Part shown: positions 8,452 to 16,941 of the stretch, in pieces
Numbering within the stretch: position 1 is the stretch's first letter
Layout of the letters: the number at the start of each line of letters is the position of its first letter
DNA from: Streptomyces aurantiogriseus
Lineage (GTDB): Bacteria > Actinomycetota > Actinomycetes > Streptomycetales > Streptomycetaceae
Assembly (NCBI RefSeq): GCF_014649375.1
Contig: NZ_BMSX01000004.1
Span: 553,105 to 617,104 of the forward strand
Reading direction: 5' to 3'
DNA length: 64,000 bases
Program-made: the position numbers and the translations under genes
Notes under the pieces: generated by a model
What the model saw: only the letters and a program-made list of their open reading frames with translations
The model's database searches: none
Told to the model about the DNA's origin: nothing

Positions 8452-9638
8452 CACAGGTCGAGGCCGAGCATGCGGATGGCGTTGCCCCGCATCAGCTTGT
8501 GGACGGTCTCGTCGTCGAGGCCCTTGACGTGGTCGAGGGCGACCTCCTTGGTGTGCGGGAAGGTCGAGTCGACGTGCGGGTAGTCCGTCTCGAACGTCGC
8601 GTTGTCCCGGCCGACCACGTCCAGGGACGCCACCCCGTGCTTGTCGCGGAAGAAGCAGCAGAAGATCTGCCGGTAGTAGTACGTCGACGGCGGTTCGGGG
8701 ATCAGGTCGCGCACCCCGCCCCAGGCGCGGTGCTCCTCCCAGACGTCGTCGGCGCGTTCCAGGGCGTAGGGGATCCAGCCCATCTGGCCCTCGGAGTAGG
8801 CGAGTTTGAGGTCGGGGAACTTCACCAGGACCCCGCTGAAGAGGAAGTCCATCATCGAGGCCATGGCGTTGTTGAAGCTGAGCGACGCCTGGACGGCGGG
8901 CGGCGCGTCGGGCGAGGCGGCCGGCATCTGCGAGCTGCTGCCGATGTGCATGTTGACGACCGTCCCGGTCTCCTGGCAGACCGCGAAGAACGGGTCCCAG
9001 TAGCCGGAGTGGATCGACGGCAGGCCCAGGTGGGTGGGGATCTCGGAGAAGGTCACCGCGCGCACCCCGCGGGCCGCGTTGCGCCGGATCTCGGCGACCG
9101 CGAGGTCGATGTCCCACAGCGGGATCAGGCACAGCGGGATGAGCCGCCCGCCGCTGTCCCCGCACCACTCCTCGACCATCCAGTCGTTGTAGGCGCGCAC
9201 ACAGGCCAGCGCGACCTCCTTGTCGTGCGCCTCGGCGAAGGTCTGCCCGCAGAAGCGCGGGAAGGTCGGGAAGCAGAGGCTGGCCTCGACGTGGTTGAGG
9301 TCCATGTCCGCCAGGCGCGCCTTCGGGTCCCAGCAGCCGCGCCGCATCTCCGCGCGCGTGATGCCCTCCAGCGTCATCTCGTCCCGGTCGAAGCCGACGG
9401 CGGCGATGTTGCGCTTGTACGGGAACTTCAGGTCCTCGTAGATCCACCAGTCGGTGAGCTGGCCGTCCGGGTCCATCGTGATCTGGTACTTGCCGCCGAT
9501 GTAGGCCAGCTCGCCGATCCCGGCGGTGAGCGGCTGGGGGCCACGGTCGCGGTACTTCTGCGGCAGCCAGGTCTCGAAGAGGTGCGCGGGCTCGATGACG
9601 TGGTCGTCGACGCTGATGATGCGGGGCAGTTCGGTCAT
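8451..9638 (-). CDS. Amidohydrolase family (ACMSD-like) metal-dependent hydrolase
   Basis: A 395-residue TIM-barrel amidohydrolase_2 protein. The N-terminus 'ISVDDHVIEPAHLFETWLP' carries a D-x-H-like metal motif. 'NMHIGSSSQMP' and 'ETDYPHVDSTFPHTKE' supply the later metal His/Asp residues. This subfamily includes decarboxylases and hydrolases of aromatic or fatty intermediates. It is first in an operon with two acyl-CoA dehydrogenases and divergent from an acyl-CoA ligase, so a role in catabolism of a carboxylic acid after CoA activation is likely. A TetR-type palindrome lies 39 bp upstream of its start. Confidence 0.85.
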   Translation of the reverse strand: MTELPRIISVDDHVIEPAHLFETWLPQKYRDRGPQPLTAGIGELAYIGGKYQITMDPDGQLTDWWIYEDLKFPYKRNIAAVGFDRDEMTLEGITRAEMRRGCWDPKARLADMDLNHVEASLCFPTFPRFCGQTFAEAHDKEVALACVRAYNDWMVEEWCGDSGGRLIPLCLIPLWDIDLAVAEIRRNAARGVRAVTFSEIPTHLGLPSIHSGYWDPFFAVCQETGTVVNMHIGSSSQMPAASPDAPPAVQASLSFNNAMASMMDFLFSGVLVKFPDLKLAYSEGQMGWIPYALERADDVWEEHRAWGGVRDLIPEPPSTYYYRQIFCCFFRDKHGVASLDVVGRDNATFETDYPHVDSTFPHTKEVALDHVKGLDDETVHKLMRGNAIRMLGLDL

Positions 9639-9676
9639 GGTCCCCTCCGCCTGGCGGACGCCTCTGCGACGGCCGT

Positions 9677-9695
9677 ATCTGATGGACCGTCAGAT
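9677..9695. promoter_or_regulatory. TetR-type operator, site 1
   Basis: ATCTGATGGACCGTCAGAT is a 19-bp near-perfect palindrome, 39 bp upstream of the amidohydrolase start. It shares the core CTGA-x-x-G-x-CCGTCAG with site 2. Confidence 0.65.
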
Positions 9696-9765
9696 TTACT
9701 CTGCCCAGCAGGCTAGTCCGCGACCCCTGGACCGACAAGGCGGCCGGCCCTACGCTCTGCCCACT

Positions 9766-9784
9766 ATCTGACTGTCCGTCAGCT
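9766..9784. promoter_or_regulatory. TetR-type operator, site 2
   Basis: ATCTGACTGTCCGTCAGCT is a second copy of the same palindrome, 16 bp before the ligase GTG, where a bound repressor would block transcription. The cognate regulator gene is not adjacent. Confidence 0.65.
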
Positions 9785-9799
9785 CTCGAGGGGGTCGCC

Positions 9800-11356
9800 G
9801 TGACCGACACCGCCCACGCCCTGAGCACGTCCCGCACCCTCTGGGACCTGCTCGCCCGCCGCGCCGCCCTCACCCCCGACCGCCCGGTCCTCCTCCAGGG
9901 CGACCGCGTCCTGACCTTCGGCGGACTGCGCGAGCGGGCCGAGCGCACCGCGGCCGGCCTGTACGACATGGGCGTACGCCCCGGCACGGTCGTCGCCTGG
10001 CAGCTCCCCACCCGCCTGGAGACGGCCGTCCTCACCTTCGCGCTGGCCCGCCTGGGCGCCGTCCAGAGCCCGGTCATCCCCTTCTACCGCGACCGTGAGG
10101 TCGGCTTCGCCCTGCGCGAGTCCAAGGCGGAGTTCTTCGCCGTACCGGGCGTCCTGCGCGGCTTCGACCACGGCGAGATGGCCCGACGGCTCGGCGCGAA
10201 GGGCGTCTTCGAGGCGTACGACGACCTCCCGGCCGGCGACCCGTCCGTCCTGCCCGCCCCGCCCACCGACGGCACCTCCGTCCGCTGGATCTACTGGACC
10301 TCGGGCACCACCTCCGACCCCAAGGGCGTCCTGCACACCGACCGCTCACTGATCGCGGGCGGCTCCTGCCTCGCCCACGCGCTGCGTCTGTCGGAGGACG
10401 ACGTCGGCTCGATGGCCTTCCCCTACGCCCACATCGCCGGCCCCGACTACACGGTGATGCTGCTGCTGTACGGCTTCCCGGCGGTGATGTTCGAGCAGTT
10501 CGCGCTGCCGGACGCGCTGACGGAGTACCGCCGTCACGGGGTCACGGTGGCGGGCGGGTCCACGGCGTTCTACTCGATGTTCCTCGCCGAGCAGCGCAAG
10601 CAGCCGGACTCCCCGGTGATTCCGAGCCTGAGGCTGCTCGCCGGCGGCGGGGCGCCCAAGCCGCCGGAGCTGTACCACGCCGTCGTCCGCGAGATGGGGG
10701 TGCAGCTCACCCACGGATACGGGATGACCGAGGTGCCGATGATCACCATGGGGTCGCCGGACGACACGGCGGACAACCTGGCGACGACCGAGGGGCGGCC
10801 GCCGGAGGGGATGGAGATACGGATCGTGGACGGGGAGGTGCGGCTGCGCGGCGAGGCGGTCTGCCAGGGCTATCTGGACCCGGCGCAGACGGCGGAGGCC
10901 ATCGACGAGGAGGGCTTCCTGCGCACCGGTGACCTGGGGCGTGTGACGGACGGCGGCCATCTGGTGCTCACGGGGCGGCTGAAGGACGTGATCATCCGCA
11001 AGGGCGAGAACGTGTCGGCGAAGGAGATCGAGGACCTGCTGCACACGCATCCGGGGGTGGGCGACGTGGCGGTGATCGGGCTGCCGGATCCCGAGCGCGG
11101 GGAGCGGGTGTGCGCCGTGATCGAGCCGGCCGAACAGCCGCCGGGCACCCGGGAGTTGACCCTGGAGGCGGTGACCTCGTATCTGCGCGCGGAGGGACTG
11201 TCGCCGCACAAGCTGCCGGAGCAGCTGGAGGTCGTGGACGCCCTTCCGCGCAACGAGACGCTGCGGAAGGTGCTGAAGTACAAGCTGCGGGAGCGGTACT
11301 CGGGGACGGCAGGCGCCTCGGGGAAGGCAGGCGCCTCGGGGACGGGAGGCGCCTGA
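9800..11356 (+). CDS. Acyl-CoA synthetase (AMP-forming, cyclohexanecarboxylate/fatty-acid CoA ligase type)
   Basis: A 518-residue ANL-superfamily ligase that activates a carboxylic acid through an acyl-adenylate. The P-loop-like motif 'YWTSGTTSDPKGVLHTD' is at about residues 163-179. 'LTHGYGMTEVPMI' supplies the adenine-binding motif, 'LRTGDLG' follows, and the C-terminal catalytic Lys is expected in 'PRNETLRKVLKYKL'. A GAGGGGG ribosome-binding site precedes the GTG. The C-terminus ends in an 18-bp tandem repeat (11306-11356) coding for AGASG units, a dispensable-looking tail. It is divergent from the amidohydrolase/dehydrogenase operon, with which it shares the two operators and presumably a pathway. 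Confidence 0.9.
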   Translation: MTDTAHALSTSRTLWDLLARRAALTPDRPVLLQGDRVLTFGGLRERAERTAAGLYDMGVRPGTVVAWQLPTRLETAVLTFALARLGAVQSPVIPFYRDREVGFALRESKAEFFAVPGVLRGFDHGEMARRLGAKGVFEAYDDLPAGDPSVLPAPPTDGTSVRWIYWTSGTTSDPKGVLHTDRSLIAGGSCLAHALRLSEDDVGSMAFPYAHIAGPDYTVMLLLYGFPAVMFEQFALPDALTEYRRHGVTVAGGSTAFYSMFLAEQRKQPDSPVIPSLRLLAGGGAPKPPELYHAVVREMGVQLTHGYGMTEVPMITMGSPDDTADNLATTEGRPPEGMEIRIVDGEVRLRGEAVCQGYLDPAQTAEAIDEEGFLRTGDLGRVTDGGHLVLTGRLKDVIIRKGENVSAKEIEDLLHTHPGVGDVAVIGLPDPERGERVCAVIEPAEQPPGTRELTLEAVTSYLRAEGLSPHKLPEQLEVVDALPRNETLRKVLKYKLRERYSGTAGASGKAGASGTGGA

Positions 11357-11374
11357 CGGACAAGCGGGCAGCGG

Positions 11375-11887
11375 CTACTCGGGGACGGTGAAGTAGCGGG
11401 CGAACGCGGGCACGATCTCCGCCTCGCCGACCTTGCCGTCCGCGTCGGTGTCGAGGGCGCGGGCGGCCGCGGCGGCCGCGGACTCGGGCACACCCAGGCA
11501 TGCGAGCACGCGCGCGGTGTCCTCGACGGTGGCGTAGCCGTCGCCGTCGGTGTCGGCGACGTCCAGAGCGGCGTGCAGGAAGGGGCGGGCGATCTCGGCG
11601 AACCGGTCCGGATTGTCGCGCAGCCGCTTGACCGCGCCGTTGACGAACTCGTCCCGGCTGATGCGCTGGTCGCCGTCCCGGTCCGCGATCCCCGCCATGC
11701 CCTGCCAGAACGCCTCGGCGCCGACGTACAGGGCCTGTCCCTTGTCCGACCGGGCCGGAGTGCCGAACTCGGCGAGCAGCGCCTTGGCGGCGCCGCCGAA
11801 GTCCTCGCGGTCGATGTAGCCGTTGCCGTCCTGGTCGAAGGTGGCGAACCGGCCGGCGATCCTGCGCTCGTACTCGCTGCTGACCAT
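11375..11887 (-). CDS. Four-EF-hand calcium-binding protein (calerythrin/CabD-like)
   Basis: This 170-residue protein has four 12-residue EF-hand loops: 18-29 (DQDGNGYIDRED), 69-80 (DRDGDQRISRDE), 112-123 (DTDGDGYATVED) and 146-157 (DTDADGKVGEAE). Loops 1-3 carry canonical D/D/D-or-N ligands. Loop 4 has A at loop position 4, but its metal ligands are conserved. The size and layout match the calmodulin-like Cab proteins of Streptomyces, which act as cytosolic Ca2+ sensors or buffers in development. It converges with the ligase gene, 18 bp apart, with no obvious terminator between them. Confidence 0.9.
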   Translation of the reverse strand: MVSSEYERRIAGRFATFDQDGNGYIDREDFGGAAKALLAEFGTPARSDKGQALYVGAEAFWQGMAGIADRDGDQRISRDEFVNGAVKRLRDNPDRFAEIARPFLHAALDVADTDGDGYATVEDTARVLACLGVPESAAAAAARALDTDADGKVGEAEIVPAFARYFTVPE

Positions 11888-12056
11888 GTCTCCTCGGGCC
11901 GCCTTACGTCGTTGCGTGGGGGTGCTTCCGGCAGGGAGCGTACGACGCCGACGACGCTCCGGCAGCGGGAAGGTGACGGTTGTGCCAAGACCGGGGGAAT
12001 TTCGGGACAGGCGTGTGGCCGAGCCGTGATGTGATCAACTGTCAGACGGGGAAGCG

Positions 12057-12545
12057 GTGGCGGCGAGTGTCACAGCGGTGCTGGGGACCCTGCTGGGTGC
12101 CGGACTCACCCACCGGTTCCCGTTGCGGTCGGTGGAGCGTACGGAGCGGTTCACGCGTGACGAGCGGCTCCGGCAGGAACGCATGGACGCCTGCAGCGCG
12201 TACGCGGGGGCGCTGGTCAACTACCGGCGGATCCTGGTGCACCGGTGGTTCCGGGAGCACGAGGACGGCACCCCGGAGGAGTGCCATCAGATCCGCATGG
12301 ACGGGTACGAGCTGCGGTCCGTGGCCCAGGAGGCGCTGTTCCGGGTGCAGATGCCGGCGGCGGACGACGCCCTCGTCGAGCGCGGACGCCAGGCGCCGGC
12401 GCGGATCGACCAGCTGCACAAGGCCGAGAACCGCCCCGAGCTGGACCGGCGCCGGGACGACACCCGGACACAGGTGAGGGAGTTCGTGTCCGCGGCCAAG
12501 GGACGCTCGAGGTGTCCTGGCAAGGGCACGCTGGAGGCGTCCTAG
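12057..12545 (+). CDS. Conserved hypothetical protein with N-terminal hydrophobic segment
   Basis: A 162-residue protein starting at a GTG with GGGGAAG upstream. Residues 2-18 (AASVTAVLGTLLGAGLT) could be a membrane anchor, and the rest is charged and helical, rich in Arg/Glu. No catalytic motif is recognised. Its 3' end overlaps the convergent STAS gene by 4 bp. Confidence 0.65.
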   Translation: MAASVTAVLGTLLGAGLTHRFPLRSVERTERFTRDERLRQERMDACSAYAGALVNYRRILVHRWFREHEDGTPEECHQIRMDGYELRSVAQEALFRVQMPAADDALVERGRQAPARIDQLHKAENRPELDRRRDDTRTQVREFVSAAKGRSRCPGKGTLEAS

Positions 12546-12931
12546 GCCGACAGCGGCTCGGTTCCGTCGTCCACGGCGTCCGTGACGTCCCCGTACACGT
12601 CGAAGAGCCGGCGGACGCCCAGGGCGCCGAGGACACGGTTGACGTGGGAGTCCTCGACCGCTCCCCGCGCCGGGAGGATCAGGCGCAGGCGGCCCCGGCA
12701 GGAGCGGATGAGGCGGCGGGCGGCGATGAGGACGCCGACGCCGCTGGAGTCGCAGAAACGCACCTCGGAGAGGTCGAGGACGAGACTGTGGCGGCCTTCG
12801 GCCACCTCGTCGTGGATCCGCTGACGCAGCACGGGCGACGTCACCAGATCCAACTCGCCCGATACATGGAGCACGGCCCATCCGCTCCGCTCGCCGCCGG
12901 TCACTTTGAACGCCACCACCACGCCCTTCAT
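12542..12931 (-). CDS. STAS-domain anti-sigma factor antagonist
   Basis: A 129-residue single STAS domain. 'VLHVSGELDLVTSPVLRQRI' is the first strand/helix, and 'LVLDLSEVRFCDSSGVGVLIAARR' contains the conserved D-S-S-G phosphorylation site at about residues 61-64, so it should be a substrate for an RsbW-type kinase. Released antagonist would sequester an anti-sigma factor. It is divergent from the sigma/anti-sigma pair at 13.3 kb, though that anti-sigma factor is a zinc-finger type, so a direct partnership is not implied. Confidence 0.88.
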   Translation of the reverse strand: MKGVVVAFKVTGGERSGWAVLHVSGELDLVTSPVLRQRIHDEVAEGRHSLVLDLSEVRFCDSSGVGVLIAARRLIRSCRGRLRLILPARGAVEDSHVNRVLGALGVRRLFDVYGDVTDAVDDGTEPLSA

Positions 12932-13270
12932 TCGCCGGAACGGAAGCTTTCCCTTCGCTTCCTCGCAGCGCGGCTGCCCACCGGCCGTTCCCCGAAACGC
13001 CGAACATAAAGCCGAAGGAAAGAGAAAGAGGCTTGTTTCAGTCGGTTTCAGTCCTGTTCGATCTGTCTTGATGCTCTTCCAGTCCGATGCGATCGAGCCT
13101 GATCTTGGGAGGGCGGGCAGACACGGCTCGGGAAAGGTCCTTTACCACCTCGCGCTCGGCAGGGGGCGCACATTGCACCAAAGGAGCGTGCGCTGCCGGA
13201 CGTGCCGACTACATTCGAGGTGACGGTGGACGCACGCTGGACGCAGAGACGCACAGGGCGAGGGGGCCGC
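12932..13270. promoter_or_regulatory. Divergent promoter region, STAS gene / sigma factor
   Basis: 339 bp without a gene. A direct repeat GTTTCAGTC occurs twice near 13032-13050. An alternative GTG start for the sigma factor lies at 13202. No promoter could be assigned with confidence. Confidence 0.4.
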
Positions 13271-13852
13271 ATGGCGAAGAAGGACGCATCGCCCCGCTGG
13301 GACCGCAGGATGCAACAGCGGCTCGCGCGCGGGGAGGCGGCCGCCCTCGGTGAGCTCTATGACCGGTTCGCTTCGCTCGTGCACGGTCTTGCTCACCGCG
13401 TGCTCGAAGACGAGCGGGCCGCCGACGGCATCACCCGCGAGGTCTTCGCCCACGTCTGGGAACACCCCGACTCCTACGACCCCAAGCAGGGCCCCCTGCG
13501 CACCTGGGTCGCCACCCTGACCCACCGCCTCGCCGTGCAGCGGCTGCGCGCCACCGAGACCGCGGCCCTCGCGCGCGGCGGCCCCGGCACCACCGAGGAA
13601 CTGGAGAGCAAGGTCCGCCACGCCGCCGTCGCCGCCCGCGCCGACTACATCGTCCAGTCGATGCCCACCCCGCTGCGCGCCGCCCTGGAGCTCGCCTACT
13701 TCCAGCGCCGCGACTACCGCCAGACCGCCGCCGACCTCGGCGTCACCGAGGACGAGGCCCGCCGCCGCCTCCGCCTCGGCCTCCAACTCCTGTCCACGGC
13801 CCACGACACCGCCGCCCCGGGCGCACCGCCCGGCTACGGAGGTGCGGCGTGA
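13271..13852 (+). CDS. ECF-like RNA polymerase sigma factor
   Basis: A 193-residue sigma-70 family protein. Region 2 is 'ALGELYDRFASLVHGLAHRVLEDERAADGITREVFAHVWEHPDSYDP', and region 4 is 'ALELAYFQRRDYRQTAADLGVTEDEARRRLRLGL', a clear HTH. The ATG at 13271 has AGGGGG nearby; a GTG at 13202 would add 23 residues. It overlaps the next gene by GTGA, so sigma and anti-sigma are made together, the usual arrangement for regulated extracytoplasmic-function sigma factors. Confidence 0.88.
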   Translation: MAKKDASPRWDRRMQQRLARGEAAALGELYDRFASLVHGLAHRVLEDERAADGITREVFAHVWEHPDSYDPKQGPLRTWVATLTHRLAVQRLRATETAALARGGPGTTEELESKVRHAAVAARADYIVQSMPTPLRAALELAYFQRRDYRQTAADLGVTEDEARRRLRLGLQLLSTAHDTAAPGAPPGYGGAA

Positions 13853-15195
13853 GCGGCGGCGGGCCCTTCGAGGCGTACGACGGACCCTCCGGGGACGACC
13901 AGGGCGAGGAGGCGAAGAACGGCCTCGGAAGCCCTCGTGACGGCGACGGCGACCGCACACACCCGGCCCCAGCACCGGCCCCCGGCGAACCGCCCCGCAT
14001 CCCCCTCCCCCGCGCCTCCGTCGAGGACGGCGAACTGCCGCTGCCCGACCTCGCCGGCCTCGCGCCCCCGCACCTGGAGCATCGGGTGCTCAAGTCGCTG
14101 CTGGGCGCGTGGGCGCTGGCGGCCTGCTCGGCCGAGGAGACCGCGGCCGTCGAGGAGCACCTCGGCACCTGCGGCTCCTGCGCCGACGAGGCACGGCGGC
14201 TGCGCGAGGCCGTCGGCCTGCTTCAGCGGCCCGAGAGCCTCGACCTCGACCCCGGCCTGCGCACCCGCGTCCTGGACGGCTGCCTGGACCGGCGCCCGCC
14301 CCGTATCCCGGTCCCCGACTGGGCGACGCCGTACGACGCCGAGACCGCCCGCCTGGACGCCCTGCTGCAGGACTTCGGGGACGCCGAGTGGCACGCGCCC
14401 GTGCGGCTGCGCTGGTTCCGCGGCGAGGGCCCGACGAGCCGCCGTACGACCGTCGCCGGGGTCATCGCCCATCTGCTCGCGGTGGACGGGCTGGTCGCCC
14501 TCGCCCTGGGCCTCGACGACCCGCTGGCCGGCGCCAAGCCGGCCGGGACGCCCGCCGAGCGGACGGAGGCCTTCTGGGAGGCCTCGCACTTCCCGCCGAC
14601 GCGCTCCGTACGGGCACCGTGGCGGGAGCAGACCCACGCCCTCGTCCGCACGGTCTCCTTCACCGGGGGCGCCTCCCGCGCCGACGAGGCCCCCGGCACC
14701 CTTCCGGTGTCGTACGGCGACTTCGAGCTGCCGCTGCGGGACGCGCTCGTCGACCGCGCCTTCGAGTGCTGGGTGCACGCCGAGGACATCGCGGAGGCGG
14801 TCGACTATCCCTACGCGGCTCCCGCGCCGCGCCACCTCCACGGCATGATCGACCTCGCCGCCCGCATGCTCCCCGGCGCCCTCGCCGAACGCCGCCGCGC
14901 AGGCCTCGCCTCCCCGGCGGCGACCCGTCATCTCGTGACCGCCGGGCAGCCCGGCCGCAGCCTGCGGCTGGAGATCGAGGGCCGCGGCGGCGGTGACTGG
15001 CTCATCCCGCTCGACGCACCGGGCGCGGTGGGCTCGGCCGACCACCAGGTGGCCCACATCGCCTTGGACGACGTGGAGTTCTGCAGGCTGGCGGCGGGTC
15101 ATGTGTCGCCCGAGGAGGCGGCGGCGGGCCAGGTGGGGGACAGGGAGGCGATCAGGGACGTGCTGTTCGCGGCCGCGTCCCTGAGCCGGATGTAA
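13849..15195 (+). CDS. Zinc-finger anti-sigma factor with mycothiol-dependent isomerase (MDMPI) domain
   Basis: A 448-residue protein starting at the GTG overlapping the sigma stop. After a disordered acidic/proline-rich N-terminus of about 70 residues comes a putative zinc anti-sigma domain 'ACSAEETAAVEEHLGTCGSCADEARRL' (H-x3-C-x2-C, about residues 92-118). The remainder is a DinB/maleylpyruvate-isomerase-like domain with 'VIAHLLAVDGLVALALG' and a later 'CWVHAEDIAEAV' segment. No transmembrane helix is seen, so this is a soluble anti-sigma factor. The fusion suggests thiol or mycothiol status could be the signal, which is an inference. Confidence 0.8.
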   Translation: MSGGGPFEAYDGPSGDDQGEEAKNGLGSPRDGDGDRTHPAPAPAPGEPPRIPLPRASVEDGELPLPDLAGLAPPHLEHRVLKSLLGAWALAACSAEETAAVEEHLGTCGSCADEARRLREAVGLLQRPESLDLDPGLRTRVLDGCLDRRPPRIPVPDWATPYDAETARLDALLQDFGDAEWHAPVRLRWFRGEGPTSRRTTVAGVIAHLLAVDGLVALALGLDDPLAGAKPAGTPAERTEAFWEASHFPPTRSVRAPWREQTHALVRTVSFTGGASRADEAPGTLPVSYGDFELPLRDALVDRAFECWVHAEDIAEAVDYPYAAPAPRHLHGMIDLAARMLPGALAERRRAGLASPAATRHLVTAGQPGRSLRLEIEGRGGGDWLIPLDAPGAVGSADHQVAHIALDDVEFCRLAAGHVSPEEAAAGQVGDREAIRDVLFAAASLSRM

Positions 15196-15212
15196 GGGGT
15201 GAGTGCAGCTAC

Positions 15213-15300
15213 CTGAGGGGCGCGGGGCTGTCTCAGGATGCGGCTCCGCCGCGTGGGCCCGACCAGCCACCCACAACCCGCAGACGGCGACGATCCGCAC
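15213..15300 (+). repeat. Dispersed Streptomyces intergenic repeat, copy A
   Basis: The segment starts GAGGGGCGCGGGGCTG and continues through GCGGCTCCGCCGCG to CCACCCACAACCCGC. The same block recurs at 25180-25290 and, inverted, at 45980-46048, always just beyond a stop codon. Confidence 0.6.
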
Positions 15301-15317
15301 CCGCGGACGGCAACGAG

Positions 15318-16202
15318 CTACGCGAAAACGACCGTCCGCCGCCCGTTCAGCAGAATCCTGCGCTCGGCATGCCACTTGACGGCCCGGGCCAACGCCTGGC
15401 ACTCCACATCGCGCCCGATGGCGACCAGTTGGTCAGGCGTGACGTCATGCCCCACCCGCTCGACCTCCTGCTCGATGATCGGCCCCTCGTCAAGATCGGC
15501 GGTCACGTAGTGCGCGGTCGCCCCGATCAGCTTCACACCCCGGGCGTGCGCCTGGTGATACGGCTTCGCCCCCTTGAAGCTGGGCAGGAACGAGTGGTGG
15601 ATGTTGATGATCCGCCCGCTGAGCTGCTTGCACAGGTCGTCGGAGAGGACCTGCATGTACCGGGCGAGGACGACCAGCTCGACGTCCTCCTCGCGGACGA
15701 TCTCCAGCAGCCGGGCCTCGGCCTCCGCCTTGGTGTCCTTCGTCACCGGGATGTGGTGGAAGGGAATGTCGTAGGAGCCCACGAGCTCGGCGAAGTCGGT
15801 GTGGTTGGAGACCACCGCCGCGATCTCCACCGGCAGCGCGCCGATCCGGGCGCGGAACAGCAGGTCGTTCAGGCAGTGGCCGAACTTGCTGACCATCAGG
15901 ATGATCCGCATCCTCTCGTCGGCCCGGTGGATCTGCCAGTCCATGTGGAAGGAGTCACCGATGGCCGCGAAGCTCGCCCGCAGCTTGTCCACGGTCACCG
16001 GCGCCTCCGCCGAGAAGTGGACGCGCATGAAGAACAGTCCCGTGTCGTGGTCGCCGAACTGCTGGCTGTCCTCGATGTTGCAGCCGGTCATGAAGAGGTA
16101 GCTCGACACGGCGTGCACGATGCCCTGCTTGTCGGGGCAGGACAGGATGAGGACGTACTGGTCGGCGGGGGCCGCCGCGGCTCGGGTGGACTGCTCACTC
16201 AT
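15318..16202 (-). CDS. purU: Formyltetrahydrofolate deformylase
   Basis: A 294-residue enzyme hydrolysing 10-formyl-tetrahydrofolate to formate and tetrahydrofolate, balancing the one-carbon pool. The N-terminal ACT domain ('ILSCPDKQGIVHAVSSYLF', residues 18-36) is followed by a formyltransferase domain. Its catalytic motif 'NIHHSFLPSFKGAKPYHQA' carries the conserved Asn and His, and the catalytic Asp lies in 'TADLDEGPIIEQEV'. Length is standard for PurU. It stands alone on the minus strand, with tandem repeats between it and the next upstream gene. Confidence 0.95.
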   Translation of the reverse strand: MSEQSTRAAAAPADQYVLILSCPDKQGIVHAVSSYLFMTGCNIEDSQQFGDHDTGLFFMRVHFSAEAPVTVDKLRASFAAIGDSFHMDWQIHRADERMRIILMVSKFGHCLNDLLFRARIGALPVEIAAVVSNHTDFAELVGSYDIPFHHIPVTKDTKAEAEARLLEIVREEDVELVVLARYMQVLSDDLCKQLSGRIINIHHSFLPSFKGAKPYHQAHARGVKLIGATAHYVTADLDEGPIIEQEVERVGHDVTPDQLVAIGRDVECQALARAVKWHAERRILLNGRRTVVFA

Positions 16203-16262
16203 GCAGGACAGGGTCTCATGACGGCCCGGGCCCGGCGGAACTCCGTCCGCAGGCCGGACCTG

Positions 16263-16331
16263 GCGGACCGGGCTTGCGCGGACCGGACCTGCGCGGACCG
16301 GGCCTTACGCGGACCGGGCCTTACGCGGACC
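16263..16331. repeat. 15-16-bp tandem repeat across a gene end
   Basis: Four units of the type GCGGACCGGGCCTTAC plus a partial one. The last units contain the TAA stop of the SCO4402-family gene, so each unit carries a potential stop codon. Confidence 0.8.
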
Positions 16332-16845
16332 TCGTCAGGATCCGCAGCACCTCGAGCGTGCGCGGGGGCGCATCCGGGTCCTCCCCGTCGGCCGCGGCCA
16401 TGCGGACGTGCGCGTCGCGCGCCGCCCGTACCGCCTCCGGCCAGCCTGCGTGGTCGACGTACGCGGAGACCGGGGCGTCCGGCCCGACCTGGTGCATGAT
16501 CCGCAGCACGCGCAGCACCGCGGTGTCGACGAGGGCCGCCTCCTGCGAGTCCCGGAAGATCGTGCCGACGTACTTCTCGGCGGACCAGTTGTCCAGCCAG
16601 GTGTCCTCGACCAGGCGGTACACGGCGTCGGTGACGTCCCCGTACCCGTCGACGCCGGCCAGCCAGACGTCCCGCTGGAACACAGGGTCGGAGAGCATGT
16701 GCAGCGCGGAGCGCACATTGCTGCGCCAGCGCCACCACGGCATGTCGTTGAGTGGCATGCCGCCCATGGTGGAGGAGCGACGGCCGCGACGGGAAGAGTT
16801 CTCCGAACCTTGTTGCACGGTCATCGATCGTACGTTCTCGGTCAC
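16321..16845 (-). CDS. SCO4402-family protein
   Basis: A 174-residue actinobacterial protein of unknown function, recognised by 'MPLNDMPWWRWRSNVRSALHMLSDPVFQRDVWL'. It is acidic and helical, with no membrane segment. The GTG start at 16845 has GAGG upstream; an ATG at 16824 is an alternative. It is divergent from the lipoprotein gene and upstream of purU on the same strand, but over 100 bp of repeats separates it from purU. Confidence 0.8.
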   Translation of the reverse strand: MTENVRSMTVQQGSENSSRRGRRSSTMGGMPLNDMPWWRWRSNVRSALHMLSDPVFQRDVWLAGVDGYGDVTDAVYRLVEDTWLDNWSAEKYVGTIFRDSQEAALVDTAVLRVLRIMHQVGPDAPVSAYVDHAGWPEAVRAARDAHVRMAAADGEDPDAPPRTLEVLRILTRSA

Positions 16846-16941
16846 GCGAGCCTCACAGACCCCCGCTATTCACCCGTACGTCACCTTTCGTTGACCGAGG
16901 AGCACTCTCAGGTTAGCGATGTGGCGGAATGGTGCGGAACC

